The translations under genes were made by a program, and so were the position numbers. The notes below the pieces were generated by a model, which did no database searches, was not told the DNA's origin, and saw only the letters and a list, made by a program, of their open reading frames with translations. From NCBI RefSeq assembly GCF_038443385.1, contig NZ_CP151726.1, positions 5,270,001 through 5,334,000 on the forward strand: DNA of 64,000 nucleotides. Reading direction: 5' to 3'. The DNA comes from Stieleria varia. GTDB taxonomy: Bacteria > Planctomycetota > Planctomycetia > Pirellulales > Pirellulaceae. Shown piece after piece: positions 51,521 through 59,742 of this stretch. Every line of letters begins with the position of its first letter. The first letter of the stretch is position 1.

Positions 51521-52933
51521 TCATACGTTCGACATCACCGCAACCGATCCGTCTGCTGATCGCGTCGCAGCAATAGGGTTTGGGGTGATATCGTTCGGTG
51601 TGGGTACAAGATACTTCATTGCAAGATACACCGAACACGCGATCCAAAACATGGTGGCCGCTCCGGGAAAGGTCTCCAGCAGGGTTTCTTCCATCAGACC
51701 ACAGATCAATAGAAAGGCCGCCATGGATCGGATGAACTTATTGTCCGCCATGAATGCCATCGAAAGCAACCAGCCCTGCAGCACCAGCATGATCAGCCCG
51801 CCACCGACGCCGGCAAGCATCATGGAATGCAGCAGCACGTTGTGGGTCGATTGAGAGAAATCCGTCATCAGGATGGCGGCGGCACCGAATCCATGTCCTG
51901 TCAGTGGCTTTTCCGCAATCAGTGACACGGATTTTTGCCAAATTTCGACCCGCCCCGTTCCACTGGTCAGCTCTTCCGCTTTACCTGACTTGGCAACCAG
52001 CCCCACCAACTTGTCGGTGATCCGAGACTCATCGCCTCCACTCAATGCAAACGCCAGCAGACCCAACATCAGTGAAAGCGAGAGAATGGTGGCCACCATG
52101 ACTCCTGCAAATGAAATTAATCGATCCGCAAAAAGAACGAGCAAACCGGCACCGACCGCCACCGTCGCCGTCCGGCTCTGTGCGTGAATGAGTGCACTGA
52201 GCATCAAAGCCGACAAGATCACCGAAAGTGTCGTCGGCAAACCGTTTTGTGTCCACAAGTACAGAACGATCAAAAATCCCATTGCCGCCAATCGTCCGAC
52301 ACTGTTTGGATGCGCAACACCTCCCAATCGGATCACGATCAATCCGTCATCAAGCAATTCGGGGAAGGCACCGTATTGAGGCATGACGAAATAGAGAAAC
52401 CACGCCATGACCATCAGACCGGTGAGTCCCGCCAACACGGCCATCATGAATCGACGGAGCCCCAGTCTCGACAAGCAGGTTGGAACAAAGACCAAGTAGC
52501 ACAGATTGATCATCGCCGCTGGCAACGCCGACGACGATAAACCGCTGAGTGCCGAAGGAATGGTCAACACCAACAGCAGGGCAATCAGAATCGATGGCAA
52601 GCAAACGATCGTCCGCCGCGTGTGCTCCGAAAAACACAATCCGTAGAAACCCAGCAGCGCACAAAAGGCTGACGTCCCAAGCTTGAACGCAACGCGGGAA
52701 TCCAGCCCGACCTGCATCGGCGCGGCTTCCAATGCCAAATCCAACGGTCCAAAGAATGCCGTTAACGCGATCCCTAACCACATCGCAGCAGACAAAAACG
52801 TCAGCGGTTCGGAATTCGCTCGCTGCAACACCGTGCCCGACGTCAGCGTCGGCGCATGATCGTCGGCACCAGCATTGGAGCTGGACGACGCTGCAGGCGA
52901 CGAGACATGCGGTACGGATGATGAAGCACTCAT
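51521..52933 (-). CDS. O-antigen ligase / Wzy-like polytopic membrane protein
   Basis: 470 residues. A disordered Ser/Ala-rich start (1-40) is followed by about eleven membrane helices. The family signature is in the large periplasmic loop: TSGTGRVEIWQKSVSLIAEKPLTGHGFGAAAI (about 320-350) followed by STHNVLLHSMMLAG, where the HN is conserved in O-antigen ligase/polymerase (Wzy_C) proteins. The family moves or polymerises lipid-linked glycans on the periplasmic side of the inner membrane. No glycosyltransferases are adjacent, so the glycan is unknown. It could equally be a Wzy-type polymerase. It is on the same strand as the TPR gene upstream. Confidence 0.8.
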   Translation of the reverse strand: MSASSSVPHVSSPAASSSSNAGADDHAPTLTSGTVLQRANSEPLTFLSAAMWLGIALTAFFGPLDLALEAAPMQVGLDSRVAFKLGTSAFCALLGFYGLCFSEHTRRTIVCLPSILIALLLVLTIPSALSGLSSSALPAAMINLCYLVFVPTCLSRLGLRRFMMAVLAGLTGLMVMAWFLYFVMPQYGAFPELLDDGLIVIRLGGVAHPNSVGRLAAMGFLIVLYLWTQNGLPTTLSVILSALMLSALIHAQSRTATVAVGAGLLVLFADRLISFAGVMVATILSLSLMLGLLAFALSGGDESRITDKLVGLVAKSGKAEELTSGTGRVEIWQKSVSLIAEKPLTGHGFGAAAILMTDFSQSTHNVLLHSMMLAGVGGGLIMLVLQGWLLSMAFMADNKFIRSMAAFLLICGLMEETLLETFPGAATMFWIACSVYLAMKYLVPTPNDITPNPIAATRSADGSVAVMSNV

Positions 52934-52988
52934 GCCGTCAGTCTAATTGAGCATCGGTCACTGAAAACCGACTCACGGCTCACTCCCT

Positions 52989-54107
52989 TCAGTGGGAACG
53001 GAAATAGTCGTCCTCGCTAAGCGGCTCGATGATTTCCGGTTCGGATTGTCGCGGTTGCTCCAACGATACCGGCTGAATCCGCTTCACTCGCCGCACTTCC
53101 TCGTCGATCACCGCTGGCATCTCCGCGTCGATGGGGAACCCCAGCTCCCGAACCGCCTGCTCTGGAAACGCAGACTCTGGAAACTCGGGTTGCCAGTCCA
53201 GATCATCCATCTGGTCGGGATGAGTCACAGGAGAGTCAAGCGGAATGGCGGGTAATGTTTCTGGCAACAGGCTCTCTGGTCCAAACGAATCCTGCATCGA
53301 TGATTCCGCCGATACCGGCAAACCTTCCGTTGGTCGTGATTCACTCTGCAGTCCACTTTCGCTGCCCACGGATCGTCGAGGCGTCAGGTCGATGATCTTC
53401 TCGGACCACTCCATCGTGTCGACCGCACGACGACGCTCCTCGTCCGTGTCAAAATCAGGTGTCGCCGGCCCCCGGTCCAAGACAGGATTGAAGTCCAACG
53501 CGAGTTGTTTGTCCGCCCAACGTCTCCACTGCGGCCGAGTTTCGATCAACACCAAATCCTGCAACTGTGCGATCAAGTGCTCGTCATGCTCGCCCATCCG
53601 AACCTTCAAGCGAACCAGATTTCCCAAGTGGTTCGGATTGGCGGGATCCATTTCAACGGCTTGCTCGTACAACATCAACGCTTCATCCGTTCGGCCTGCC
53701 GACTCCAGTGCGAGCGCCAAGTTGTACACCGCCGCAGGGTCCTGCGGCAGAAACTCCACCGCTTGCTCAAACGCCAAGACGGCTTGGTACAGGTTGCCTT
53801 GTTCATAGTGCAACAAGCCCAAGTTATTGTGCGCCGGTCCATACGCCGGGTCGGCCGCAATCGCCGCGGTGAATTGCTCCGCGGCATGTTCGACGTGCCC
53901 TTTGTGCAACGACGCGATTCCCGAACGAGTCAGCCGCGCGGCCTGTGCCGGATTCTGCTTGACTTGTACTCGCACGATCGACTCGTTGCTGCCGGAGGTC
54001 AGTCGACAACCGGCAATCAACGCCAACACCAGACAAGCACAACCCATTTGCCAAACCGCTACGCGTCTGCCAAGCAGATGTCGTCGGTTTCCAGGCAACT
54101 GGGGCAT
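52989..54107 (-). CDS. TPR-repeat lipoprotein
   Basis: 372 residues. The start has a signal with lipobox LALIAGC (Cys34). Three to four TPR units span about 55-165 (LTRSGIASLHKGHVEHAAEQFTAAIAADP, GPAHNNLGLLHYEQGNLYQAVLAFEQAVEFLP, AVYNLALALESAGRTDEALMLYEQAVEMDP). From about 210 to the end the chain is acidic and low-complexity with no fold seen. It resembles PilF/GspS-like TPR pilotins in its N-terminal part, and it lies directly downstream of gspM on the same strand, so it could act with the type II secretion system. That link is inference. Confidence 0.8.
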   Translation of the reverse strand: MPQLPGNRRHLLGRRVAVWQMGCACLVLALIAGCRLTSGSNESIVRVQVKQNPAQAARLTRSGIASLHKGHVEHAAEQFTAAIAADPAYGPAHNNLGLLHYEQGNLYQAVLAFEQAVEFLPQDPAAVYNLALALESAGRTDEALMLYEQAVEMDPANPNHLGNLVRLKVRMGEHDEHLIAQLQDLVLIETRPQWRRWADKQLALDFNPVLDRGPATPDFDTDEERRRAVDTMEWSEKIIDLTPRRSVGSESGLQSESRPTEGLPVSAESSMQDSFGPESLLPETLPAIPLDSPVTHPDQMDDLDWQPEFPESAFPEQAVRELGFPIDAEMPAVIDEEVRRVKRIQPVSLEQPRQSEPEIIEPLSEDDYFRSH

Positions 54108-54154
54108 TGATGCGATTTGCTAGCGGACAGGGACGGATGCCCACGCGCAGCATC

Positions 54155-54682
54155 CTACGAATCGCTTTTCGGTGAAAAAATCATCTGGGTCAAGGTCATC
54201 TGAGCGCGCCACGTCTCGGTCGAACCGCTCATTTTGGGCTCCGAGAGGTTCAAGTCGCGAACGACGCTGCCCGTCGATTCGTCCTTCAACGCGTCACAGA
54301 AAGCGACGATTTTTGCCAGCGGTGCATGTGCCAGAGTGATCTCGATTTTACGCAGCAGAAAATCGGTCTGCCCGACACGTTGCGGTGTCATGGGAACTTG
54401 GTTGGACAACGCGTCTGCGGGCAGTCCCGCTGTTCGAATCGCATCCGTGATCCGGTTCAAAATGGCATCGGGCAACTCAAGATCGAACGCGGCGATACGT
54501 GGCGCGCTGGAAAGCTGCCGGATGTCATCGAGTTTGCGATTCAGTTCGACCAAATCCGACTCGGCATCTTGCAATCGATCCAACGATGAATTGACGCCCA
54601 AAAAGCTCATCAGGGCATACACGCCCAACAATGTCAACGCGATCGCCATCAGGACCCGATTTCGTGAAACATTCTGTTTCAT
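54155..54682 (-). CDS. gspM: Type II secretion GspM/PilO-like inner membrane protein
   Basis: 175 residues. One membrane helix (VLMAIALTLLGVYALMSFLG, about 10-29) is followed by a coiled coil (LDRLQDAESDLVELNRKLDDIRQL) and a ferredoxin-like periplasmic domain (FLLRKIEITLAHAPLAKIVAFCDALKDE, WRAQMTLTQMIF). This is the GspM/PilO plan. The ATG overlaps the gspL stop by four bases (ATGA), the usual translational coupling. It is expected to pair with GspL in the inner-membrane platform. It is assigned by layout and context, as sequence conservation in this family is low. Confidence 0.75.
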   Translation of the reverse strand: MKQNVSRNRVLMAIALTLLGVYALMSFLGVNSSLDRLQDAESDLVELNRKLDDIRQLSSAPRIAAFDLELPDAILNRITDAIRTAGLPADALSNQVPMTPQRVGQTDFLLRKIEITLAHAPLAKIVAFCDALKDESTGSVVRDLNLSEPKMSGSTETWRAQMTLTQMIFSPKSDS

Positions 54683-56022
54683 GACTCGTCTGCCGATCCA
54701 TTATCTGCCAACTCTCCGGGCCAAGTCGCCGTCAGCGTTGATTCGTAGGTCAAGATCGGTTCATCACGCGACGGGTCGATCTGCTGGGTCGCCGGCGGCA
54801 GCACGTCAAAACCGGCGTTCTCCAGACCGCTGGCCAGTTTGCCGATGTCGACCGACTCACGGACCCGAACGGTCAGTTTGCACTCTCCGTCGGTGACATC
54901 GATCTCGACGATCCGAAAGCGAACGTTGTCCTCCAGTCCAGCAATGACGCGACGCACGACATCCGTTGCTGCAGTCGGCGCGTCGACTTCACTCGAACGG
55001 CCGCGAGATCCCAAGATCTTGGTGTGTTGCCCCCGTACGTGACGCATCAGCATGACGGGTACCCGCGTCTCAGGGAACGCTTCACGAAACGCGGCTTGCT
55101 GCTTTTCACTGATCTGGTCGATGCGTTGCTCAATGCGACGGACTCGGTACCAGGAGCCAAAGATCAACACGGCACAGCAAACGGTGGCAGCCAAAGCCAC
55201 CAGATTCAAAGGACCTGCGATCGGGCGGAGCGGATCTGATGGGGCCAGCGAGTCGCGTCGCAAGTCGCACCAGCGTCCCCAGCGATTGGCCAACGCGATC
55301 TCAGCGCCTGCGATCAAGTACGCATGCGGGTCTCGCGCGATCAACGCTCCATCGAAACCTGCGTTGGACAACGTTTCGGATTCTGCTTCGCCGGCAATCC
55401 ACAATCGGGTACCGGGATGCAGACGTTGATGTCGGAGCAACGCTTCGGTTTGCAACTGTAGGTGTTTCCAACTCCGTAATCCATCGGCTTGCCAAGTGAC
55501 CAAGTCACAACCCTCAGGACTGACGATCAACAACTCAGACACCGATGTCGATGTGTCGGCATCGACCCCTCGAGCGATCAATACGGCTGTCGGGATCAAC
55601 GACATCACGTGAATCCCCCGCGACTCGACGGCATCAACGATTGTTTTCCAGCGACGCCATGAAATCGCAACCGCCGAGACAGCCCACTGGGAGCCCCCAT
55701 CAGGCTGCTGAAGAGCAGGCCCAAAATCCGCGACAATGGATTCCGCGTCGATCGGTAGTTGATCTTCCAGCAAATACAGCATCGCATTGTGATCGCGTGT
55801 GCCCGCATGGTCGTCCAAATTGACGACGGCAAAGAAGCATGACTTGGATGGCAATGCGATCACGCATCGAGCTTCCCGCAGCCCTTGGCCACGGCACAAC
55901 TCTGCCGCAGCTTGTGCGATTTGATCGTCCGTTGAGTCCGCGCTCAAGTCCTGCGTGTTTTCGCCAGCGGCGATCATCCAGCCGTCTTCACGTGCGACGA
56001 TCAAGCAACCAGGCAATCGCAT
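54679..56022 (-). CDS. gspL: Type II secretion GspL-like (actin-fold plus periplasmic domain)
   Basis: 447 residues. The cytoplasmic part (1-265) has actin/GspL-type strands (CVIALPSKSCFFAVVNLDD, AMLYLLEDQLPIDAESIVADF). One membrane helix follows (LNLVALAATVCCAVLIFGSWY, about 270-290), then a coiled stretch and a ferredoxin-like domain (FRIVEIDVTDGECKLTVRVRES, GKLASGLENAGFDVLPP). GspL links the ATPase GspE to the platform. Its ATG overlaps the gspC stop by one base (TGATG). Confidence 0.8.
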   Translation of the reverse strand: MRLPGCLIVAREDGWMIAAGENTQDLSADSTDDQIAQAAAELCRGQGLREARCVIALPSKSCFFAVVNLDDHAGTRDHNAMLYLLEDQLPIDAESIVADFGPALQQPDGGSQWAVSAVAISWRRWKTIVDAVESRGIHVMSLIPTAVLIARGVDADTSTSVSELLIVSPEGCDLVTWQADGLRSWKHLQLQTEALLRHQRLHPGTRLWIAGEAESETLSNAGFDGALIARDPHAYLIAGAEIALANRWGRWCDLRRDSLAPSDPLRPIAGPLNLVALAATVCCAVLIFGSWYRVRRIEQRIDQISEKQQAAFREAFPETRVPVMLMRHVRGQHTKILGSRGRSSEVDAPTAATDVVRRVIAGLEDNVRFRIVEIDVTDGECKLTVRVRESVDIGKLASGLENAGFDVLPPATQQIDPSRDEPILTYESTLTATWPGELADNGSADES

Positions 56023-56594
56023 CAGTTTCGCCTCCCGTTGGCACCACGGCGTCCGCCACCGTTTGCACCAGATGAGCCGCTCAGTGCCTTCTGCAACCGC
56101 ATGACGGAGTCCTGTCCTTGATAACGCAAGGTCACGGACTCGGAGTCGATCTCTTGGACCACCACCCCGGCCGGCAACAAATCCAATGATTGCCCTGCGC
56201 GAGCCACGTCGACTTTGCCAGACGCATCGGCGATCATTGCCACACTTTCGCCCGACTGAATCAGCGTTCCCACAAGCGTCAGTTCCAGTGGGTTCTTTCG
56301 CGGTGAGGGTGTCACCACGGGCGGTTTGAGCTTCGGAGTCTCGACCGGTGCCGCGGGCGGCGCAACCGGTTTGTCAAAAAGCGTGCTGCCCAATCGGAGC
56401 TCCAAATCCACATTCAGCGGCTCGGGCTCTTGCGACGGCGGCGCAACGACGAAGCTGGACTGCGCCCCAGACGAGTCAACGCCGGACAACTCTGTCGGAA
56501 TCGGCATGAACGACCAAGCACCTCCAGCGACTGCACCCAACAGCAATGCACCGGCCATCCCAGTCAATAGTCGTCGTTGCTGAGTGATTTCCAT
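56022..56594 (-). CDS. gspC: Type II secretion GspC-like protein
   Basis: 190 residues from ATG 56594; the open frame further upstream only translates palindromic repeats. There is a membrane helix at about 8-30 (LLTGMAGALLLGAVAGGAWSF), then a Pro-rich linker and a GspC homology-region-like beta domain (NPLELTLVGTLIQSGESVAMIAD, VDVARAGQSLDLLPAGVVVQEIDSESVTLRYQG). The C-terminus is Gly/Arg/Asn-rich and there is no PDZ domain. GspC would join the inner platform to the secretin. It is unusually placed, between gspK and gspL rather than first in the operon. Confidence 0.78.
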   Translation of the reverse strand: MEITQQRRLLTGMAGALLLGAVAGGAWSFMPIPTELSGVDSSGAQSSFVVAPPSQEPEPLNVDLELRLGSTLFDKPVAPPAAPVETPKLKPPVVTPSPRKNPLELTLVGTLIQSGESVAMIADASGKVDVARAGQSLDLLPAGVVVQEIDSESVTLRYQGQDSVMRLQKALSGSSGANGGGRRGANGRRN

Positions 56595-56608
56595 GCTCTG
56601 TCCCAAAT

Positions 56609-56705
56609 GTACGTCAGGCTTTCTAGCCTGACACTCGCACCACTCGTACGTCAGGCTTTCTAGCCTGACACTCGCACCCATGTCAGGCTAGAAAGCCTGA
56701 CGTAC
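56609..56705. repeat. Three REP-like palindromes between gspK and gspC
   Basis: Copies of GTCAGGCTTTCTAGCCTGAC lie at about 56613-56632 and 56650-56669, each preceded by GTAC, and an inverted copy at 56682-56701 is followed by GTAC. Spacers are CACTCGCAC repeats. They belong to the same family as 13934-13995 and 36215-36275. Confidence 0.9.
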
Positions 56706-56711
56706 ATCGAT

Positions 56712-57680
56712 TCAATACTTAAACTGATGATAACGGGTCATCCCCGAGTCATCTCGCTGCATCACAATGAACCGACGCAAAGAACGACGCCCTGTCGCTG
56801 ACGCGTCGATCCACATGGAATGATTGTGACTGGTCTCCGAAAACATTCTAGACAGCTGCGCCCGCTGCGTCTCATCGCTCACCTGATTCTGAAACAGGAT
56901 CTGAGCCGACATCGTGGGGTTCTCTCGATATCGAGCAACCAGCCGGCTGGCTTGGGCCTCGGAAACGACAGAAGCAACCATTGCCTGAATGATCTCATCG
57001 GACGCCCGTCGCAAATTGCTTTGTCCGCTGCCCCAACAAGTGATTCCGGTAGTCAAATTCGCCAGGGCGGCGTCGTTTCCAAATGCCGCCGAGATCTGGG
57101 AAACATCAAAAACTTCACCCCAACTGCGAAACGCATCCGGCAACGGTGCGTCATCACCCAAATCCTCACCACCTGCCACTGCACCCACTGTCCGTTCATT
57201 CCCACGCGTGGTCTGTTGGTCTACTGCCGGAGCAAGCCGAATCATCGAAGTCAACTCAGGTCGCACCAGTTTCTGCAAGACCGCCTGTGTTCGACGCTCA
57301 CCGCCCAACCGATAAACGGCGTTCAGGTTCAACTTGGCGTCTTCATCGCCCAGCACGACGTCAAACGTGACCCTTCCCAATGTGATCGCATCTCGAATCG
57401 TCGTCGGCGGTGCCCCTTGGTCTTGCAACCGCCATTGCTCATCGAATTCCTTGAACACCTTGCCCGCTCGTGGCAGTACCGCCTGCTGCAGGGACTCGCT
57501 GCCCCAACGTTGCTGCAAGCGAACCTGTGCATCGGCCGCTGCAAGTCCTTGTTTCAGACTCGTTTTCGCAAGCCTGGCCAGCACCGTCGTCAGCAATACT
57601 GCAACTGCCAGTACCATCAACAAGATGTACCCACCTCGCCGACAACATCGCCTACCGTTGTAACCAAGTTCACATCGCAT
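56712..57680 (-). CDS. gspK: Type II secretion minor pseudopilin GspK
   Basis: 322 residues from ATG 57680, overlapping the gspJ end by 11 bases. The N-terminal segment RRGGYILLMVLAVAVLLTTVLA is the prepilin helix but lacks the Glu at position 5, which is characteristic of GspK, the pilus-tip pseudopilin. The rest includes KLNLNAVYRLGG and a helical insert with the long domain typical of GspK. Processing by a prepilin peptidase is expected. Confidence 0.85.
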   Translation of the reverse strand: MRCELGYNGRRCCRRGGYILLMVLAVAVLLTTVLARLAKTSLKQGLAAADAQVRLQQRWGSESLQQAVLPRAGKVFKEFDEQWRLQDQGAPPTTIRDAITLGRVTFDVVLGDEDAKLNLNAVYRLGGERRTQAVLQKLVRPELTSMIRLAPAVDQQTTRGNERTVGAVAGGEDLGDDAPLPDAFRSWGEVFDVSQISAAFGNDAALANLTTGITCWGSGQSNLRRASDEIIQAMVASVVSEAQASRLVARYRENPTMSAQILFQNQVSDETQRAQLSRMFSETSHNHSMWIDASATGRRSLRRFIVMQRDDSGMTRYHQFKY

Positions 57681-58251
57681 GATGATGAACCACCTCACTG
57701 TGCAAGACACGCCCGCTCTCACTAATCAACCGCACACGAAACGAATCAGGGATCTCCGGCAACCCGCCGGTCTCCACGGCCCCAGCCATCGAGCCGGCCT
57801 CAGCCGCATCCACCTCACTTGCCATCGCGAGCACATCCATTTGGAACGCCCCCATTCCCAGCCATACCAAACTGCTTTGACTTCCGCCAACCGACTCGAC
57901 GCTTCGCACCAGGACGTTGTGATCACCTGCTCGCACGATCGCATAACGAACACGCCCAGGTGAATGATCTGGGCGCCCGTCGCGGATGCCAAGAAAACCA
58001 TGCAGCACCAACTCCTGTTCACCGGCCACCATTCCGCGAGCGTTTTGCAAGTCGGTGAGCAAGACGTCCACCATCTGGTCGACCGCAGCACGATCGCTGT
58101 CGCGGCGTTCAAGCTCCTGTCCCTCACGAAGCGCCGACCACATGATGTTCAGGCACGCTGCCATCAAAATCGATGCCAACACCGCCGAGACAACCAGCTC
58201 AATCAAAGTGAATCCACGCCTTGGACAATCCCGAGTGCGATGTCGCTTCAT
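57670..58251 (-). CDS. gspJ: Type II secretion minor pseudopilin GspJ
   Basis: 193 residues. The type III signal peptide RRGFTLIELVVSAVLASILMA has the cleavage Gly and Glu5. The middle and end are beta-rich (VRYAIVRAGDHNVLVRS, FRVRLISESGRVLHSEV), as in GspJ, which forms the pilus tip with GspI and GspK. The order in the operon (after gspI, before gspK) supports the letter. Stop and start overlap both neighbours. Confidence 0.8.
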   Translation of the reverse strand: MKRHRTRDCPRRGFTLIELVVSAVLASILMAACLNIMWSALREGQELERRDSDRAAVDQMVDVLLTDLQNARGMVAGEQELVLHGFLGIRDGRPDHSPGRVRYAIVRAGDHNVLVRSVESVGGSQSSLVWLGMGAFQMDVLAMASEVDAAEAGSMAGAVETGGLPEIPDSFRVRLISESGRVLHSEVVHHHAM

Positions 58252-58811
58252 CGCCCGACTCCTGCAACAGCGAAGCCACCGACACCATCCTGGACGGATT
58301 TGACCACGTCCACGGAAACCAGATTTCGCAACGAGATGCCTTCAGTGGAAAAAATCGTCAGACGCACGACGCGCACGGGCACACCGAGCGGTTGTGCAAG
58401 TCCGACCACACGAGTTTCCCAGATCCAGCCAGGCTGTCCCCCAATCACGCCGCGACCATCAAGTGGGATACCGTCGCGTTGTGAGGTCAACTGCAGCAAC
58501 AATTCATCAGCAGCCATGGCGGCAACAATGCGGTCCTCGGCCAACGCCATCTGTCGGCGATGACGCGACAATGCCAATAGCGAGCCCACCAACACGCTGC
58601 CCATCAATACCAACCCAACCACAATCTCAATCAGCGAAAACCCACCCCGCGTTGGTGTCCAGGCTTCGGCCGCACGCGAGCACCTTAGCACTGGAAAAGC
58701 CGTTCCTAAAATTCCCCGCTGGCTCAGACGTTTTTTTGATTTCGCCGAAGATTGCAGGAGCTGGGAATTCTGGCGAAGCCCATTTCGGTTTTGAGACGCT
58801 GTCTCCTTCAT
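58248..58811 (-). CDS. gspI: Type II secretion minor pseudopilin GspI
   Basis: 187 residues from ATG 58811, which overlaps the gspH stop by four bases (ATGA); upstream codons are not supported. The prepilin motif GGFSLIEIVVGLVLMGSVLVGSLLALSRH is preceded by an unusually long ~55-residue cytoplasmic leader (KETASQNRNGLRQNSQLLQS). The motif LLALSRHRRQMALAEDRIVAAMAADELL resembles the GspI helix. Its 3' end overlaps gspJ. Confidence 0.8.
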   Translation of the reverse strand: MKETASQNRNGLRQNSQLLQSSAKSKKRLSQRGILGTAFPVLRCSRAAEAWTPTRGGFSLIEIVVGLVLMGSVLVGSLLALSRHRRQMALAEDRIVAAMAADELLLQLTSQRDGIPLDGRGVIGGQPGWIWETRVVGLAQPLGVPVRVVRLTIFSTEGISLRNLVSVDVVKSVQDGVGGFAVAGVGR

Positions 58812-59320
58812 TTCTCCGACTCCAGCAATGTCAGCAACCCTCGAGCCTCGTCCTGTCGCGGCGTCACAAACGTCTGACCGCTGCCTCCCAACACCACCAA
58901 CCACACACGTGACTTGCCACCGCCCAACTCCACCACGTAGCTCGACGATCGCCCGTCACCGTCCACAGCAATTTCCACCTGACGCCCACCACTGCGCCGC
59001 GTCGCCAAACGCCAGGACAGGACATCCACCCGCTGGTGCAATTGAAACAAACGCTCGCTGCCATCCGCTTGAGGCACCACCATCGTCTTTGACTGCGTGT
59101 TCACCTTCGCCGATATCGGTTGACGCCATGCGCGGGCTTCGCGTCTGAGTCGCATGTCAAACGCTTCGATCGTCTCCACCGCTTGGCTCAATCGATGACG
59201 ATCCATCGTGCTGCCGACCGACAGCACCACCAGCCCGGACAGCATTGCGATGATGACCAGGACAACGATCAGCTCAATCAACGTGAACCCACGAATCCGA
59301 CCGTCACGAGTCTTGGTCAT
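58808..59320 (-). CDS. gspH: Type II secretion minor pseudopilin GspH
   Basis: 170 residues. The prepilin motif RGFTLIELIVVLVIIAMLSGLVVLSVG is followed by RHRLSQAVETIEAFDMRLRREARAWRQPI, the helix typical of GspH, and a beta-rich globular end (VWLVVLGGSGQTFVTP). It has all the features needed for processing by a prepilin peptidase. It overlaps gspG and gspI by four bases each. Confidence 0.82.
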   Translation of the reverse strand: MTKTRDGRIRGFTLIELIVVLVIIAMLSGLVVLSVGSTMDRHRLSQAVETIEAFDMRLRREARAWRQPISAKVNTQSKTMVVPQADGSERLFQLHQRVDVLSWRLATRRSGGRQVEIAVDGDGRSSSYVVELGGGKSRVWLVVLGGSGQTFVTPRQDEARGLLTLLESEK

Positions 59321-59742
59321 TGCGTGTCGTCTTGCAATTCATCGCTGGAGAAATCCTTGTCCTCGGACTCGCCCCCTTCACGTCCGTCCGCACCCAAGCA
59401 GATCACTTCAAAGCGGTTGTCTTGGACCAAATAGATGTAATCGTTCTTCCACGGATCCTTCGGCACCTTGCTCAAGAACCCGTCCGGCCACGTGTCTGTC
59501 GGCTGCACCAGGATCTCAAGTCCCTCGTCCTCCGTCGGATACCGCCCTTGATCGATTCGAAACGTCTCGAGCGCTTTCATGATGGTTGCAAACTCAGACT
59601 TCACCGCGTTCTGTCGCGATGTGACTAAGTATCCGCGTGTGCGAATCGCCACCAATCCCGCCAGCATGCCCAGGATCACCATCACGACGATCAGTTCGAC
59701 AAGCGAAAACCCGCGTCGACGTTTTGTGAGTTCACATGACAT
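59317..59742 (-). CDS. gspG: Type II secretion major pseudopilin GspG
   Basis: 141 residues from ATG 59742 (MSCELTKRRRGFSLVELIVVM), normal GspG length. Cleavage before Phe gives FSLVELIVVMVILGMLAGLVA with Glu5. The family helix and loop are present: QNAVKSEFATIMKALETFRIDQGRYPTEDEGLEILV and DPWKNDYIYLV. The acidic end LGADGREGGESEDKDFSSDEL fits the calcium site of GspG. It overlaps the gspF end by 11 bases. It is the major subunit of the pseudopilus that pushes substrates through the secretin. Confidence 0.93.
   Translation of the reverse strand: MSCELTKRRRGFSLVELIVVMVILGMLAGLVAIRTRGYLVTSRQNAVKSEFATIMKALETFRIDQGRYPTEDEGLEILVQPTDTWPDGFLSKVPKDPWKNDYIYLVQDNRFEVICLGADGREGGESEDKDFSSDELQDDTQ

Noticed and set aside
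56595-56681. N-terminal extension of gspC
   Set aside because: The extra residues are encoded by the REP-like palindromes; ATG 56594 starts directly before the membrane helix.
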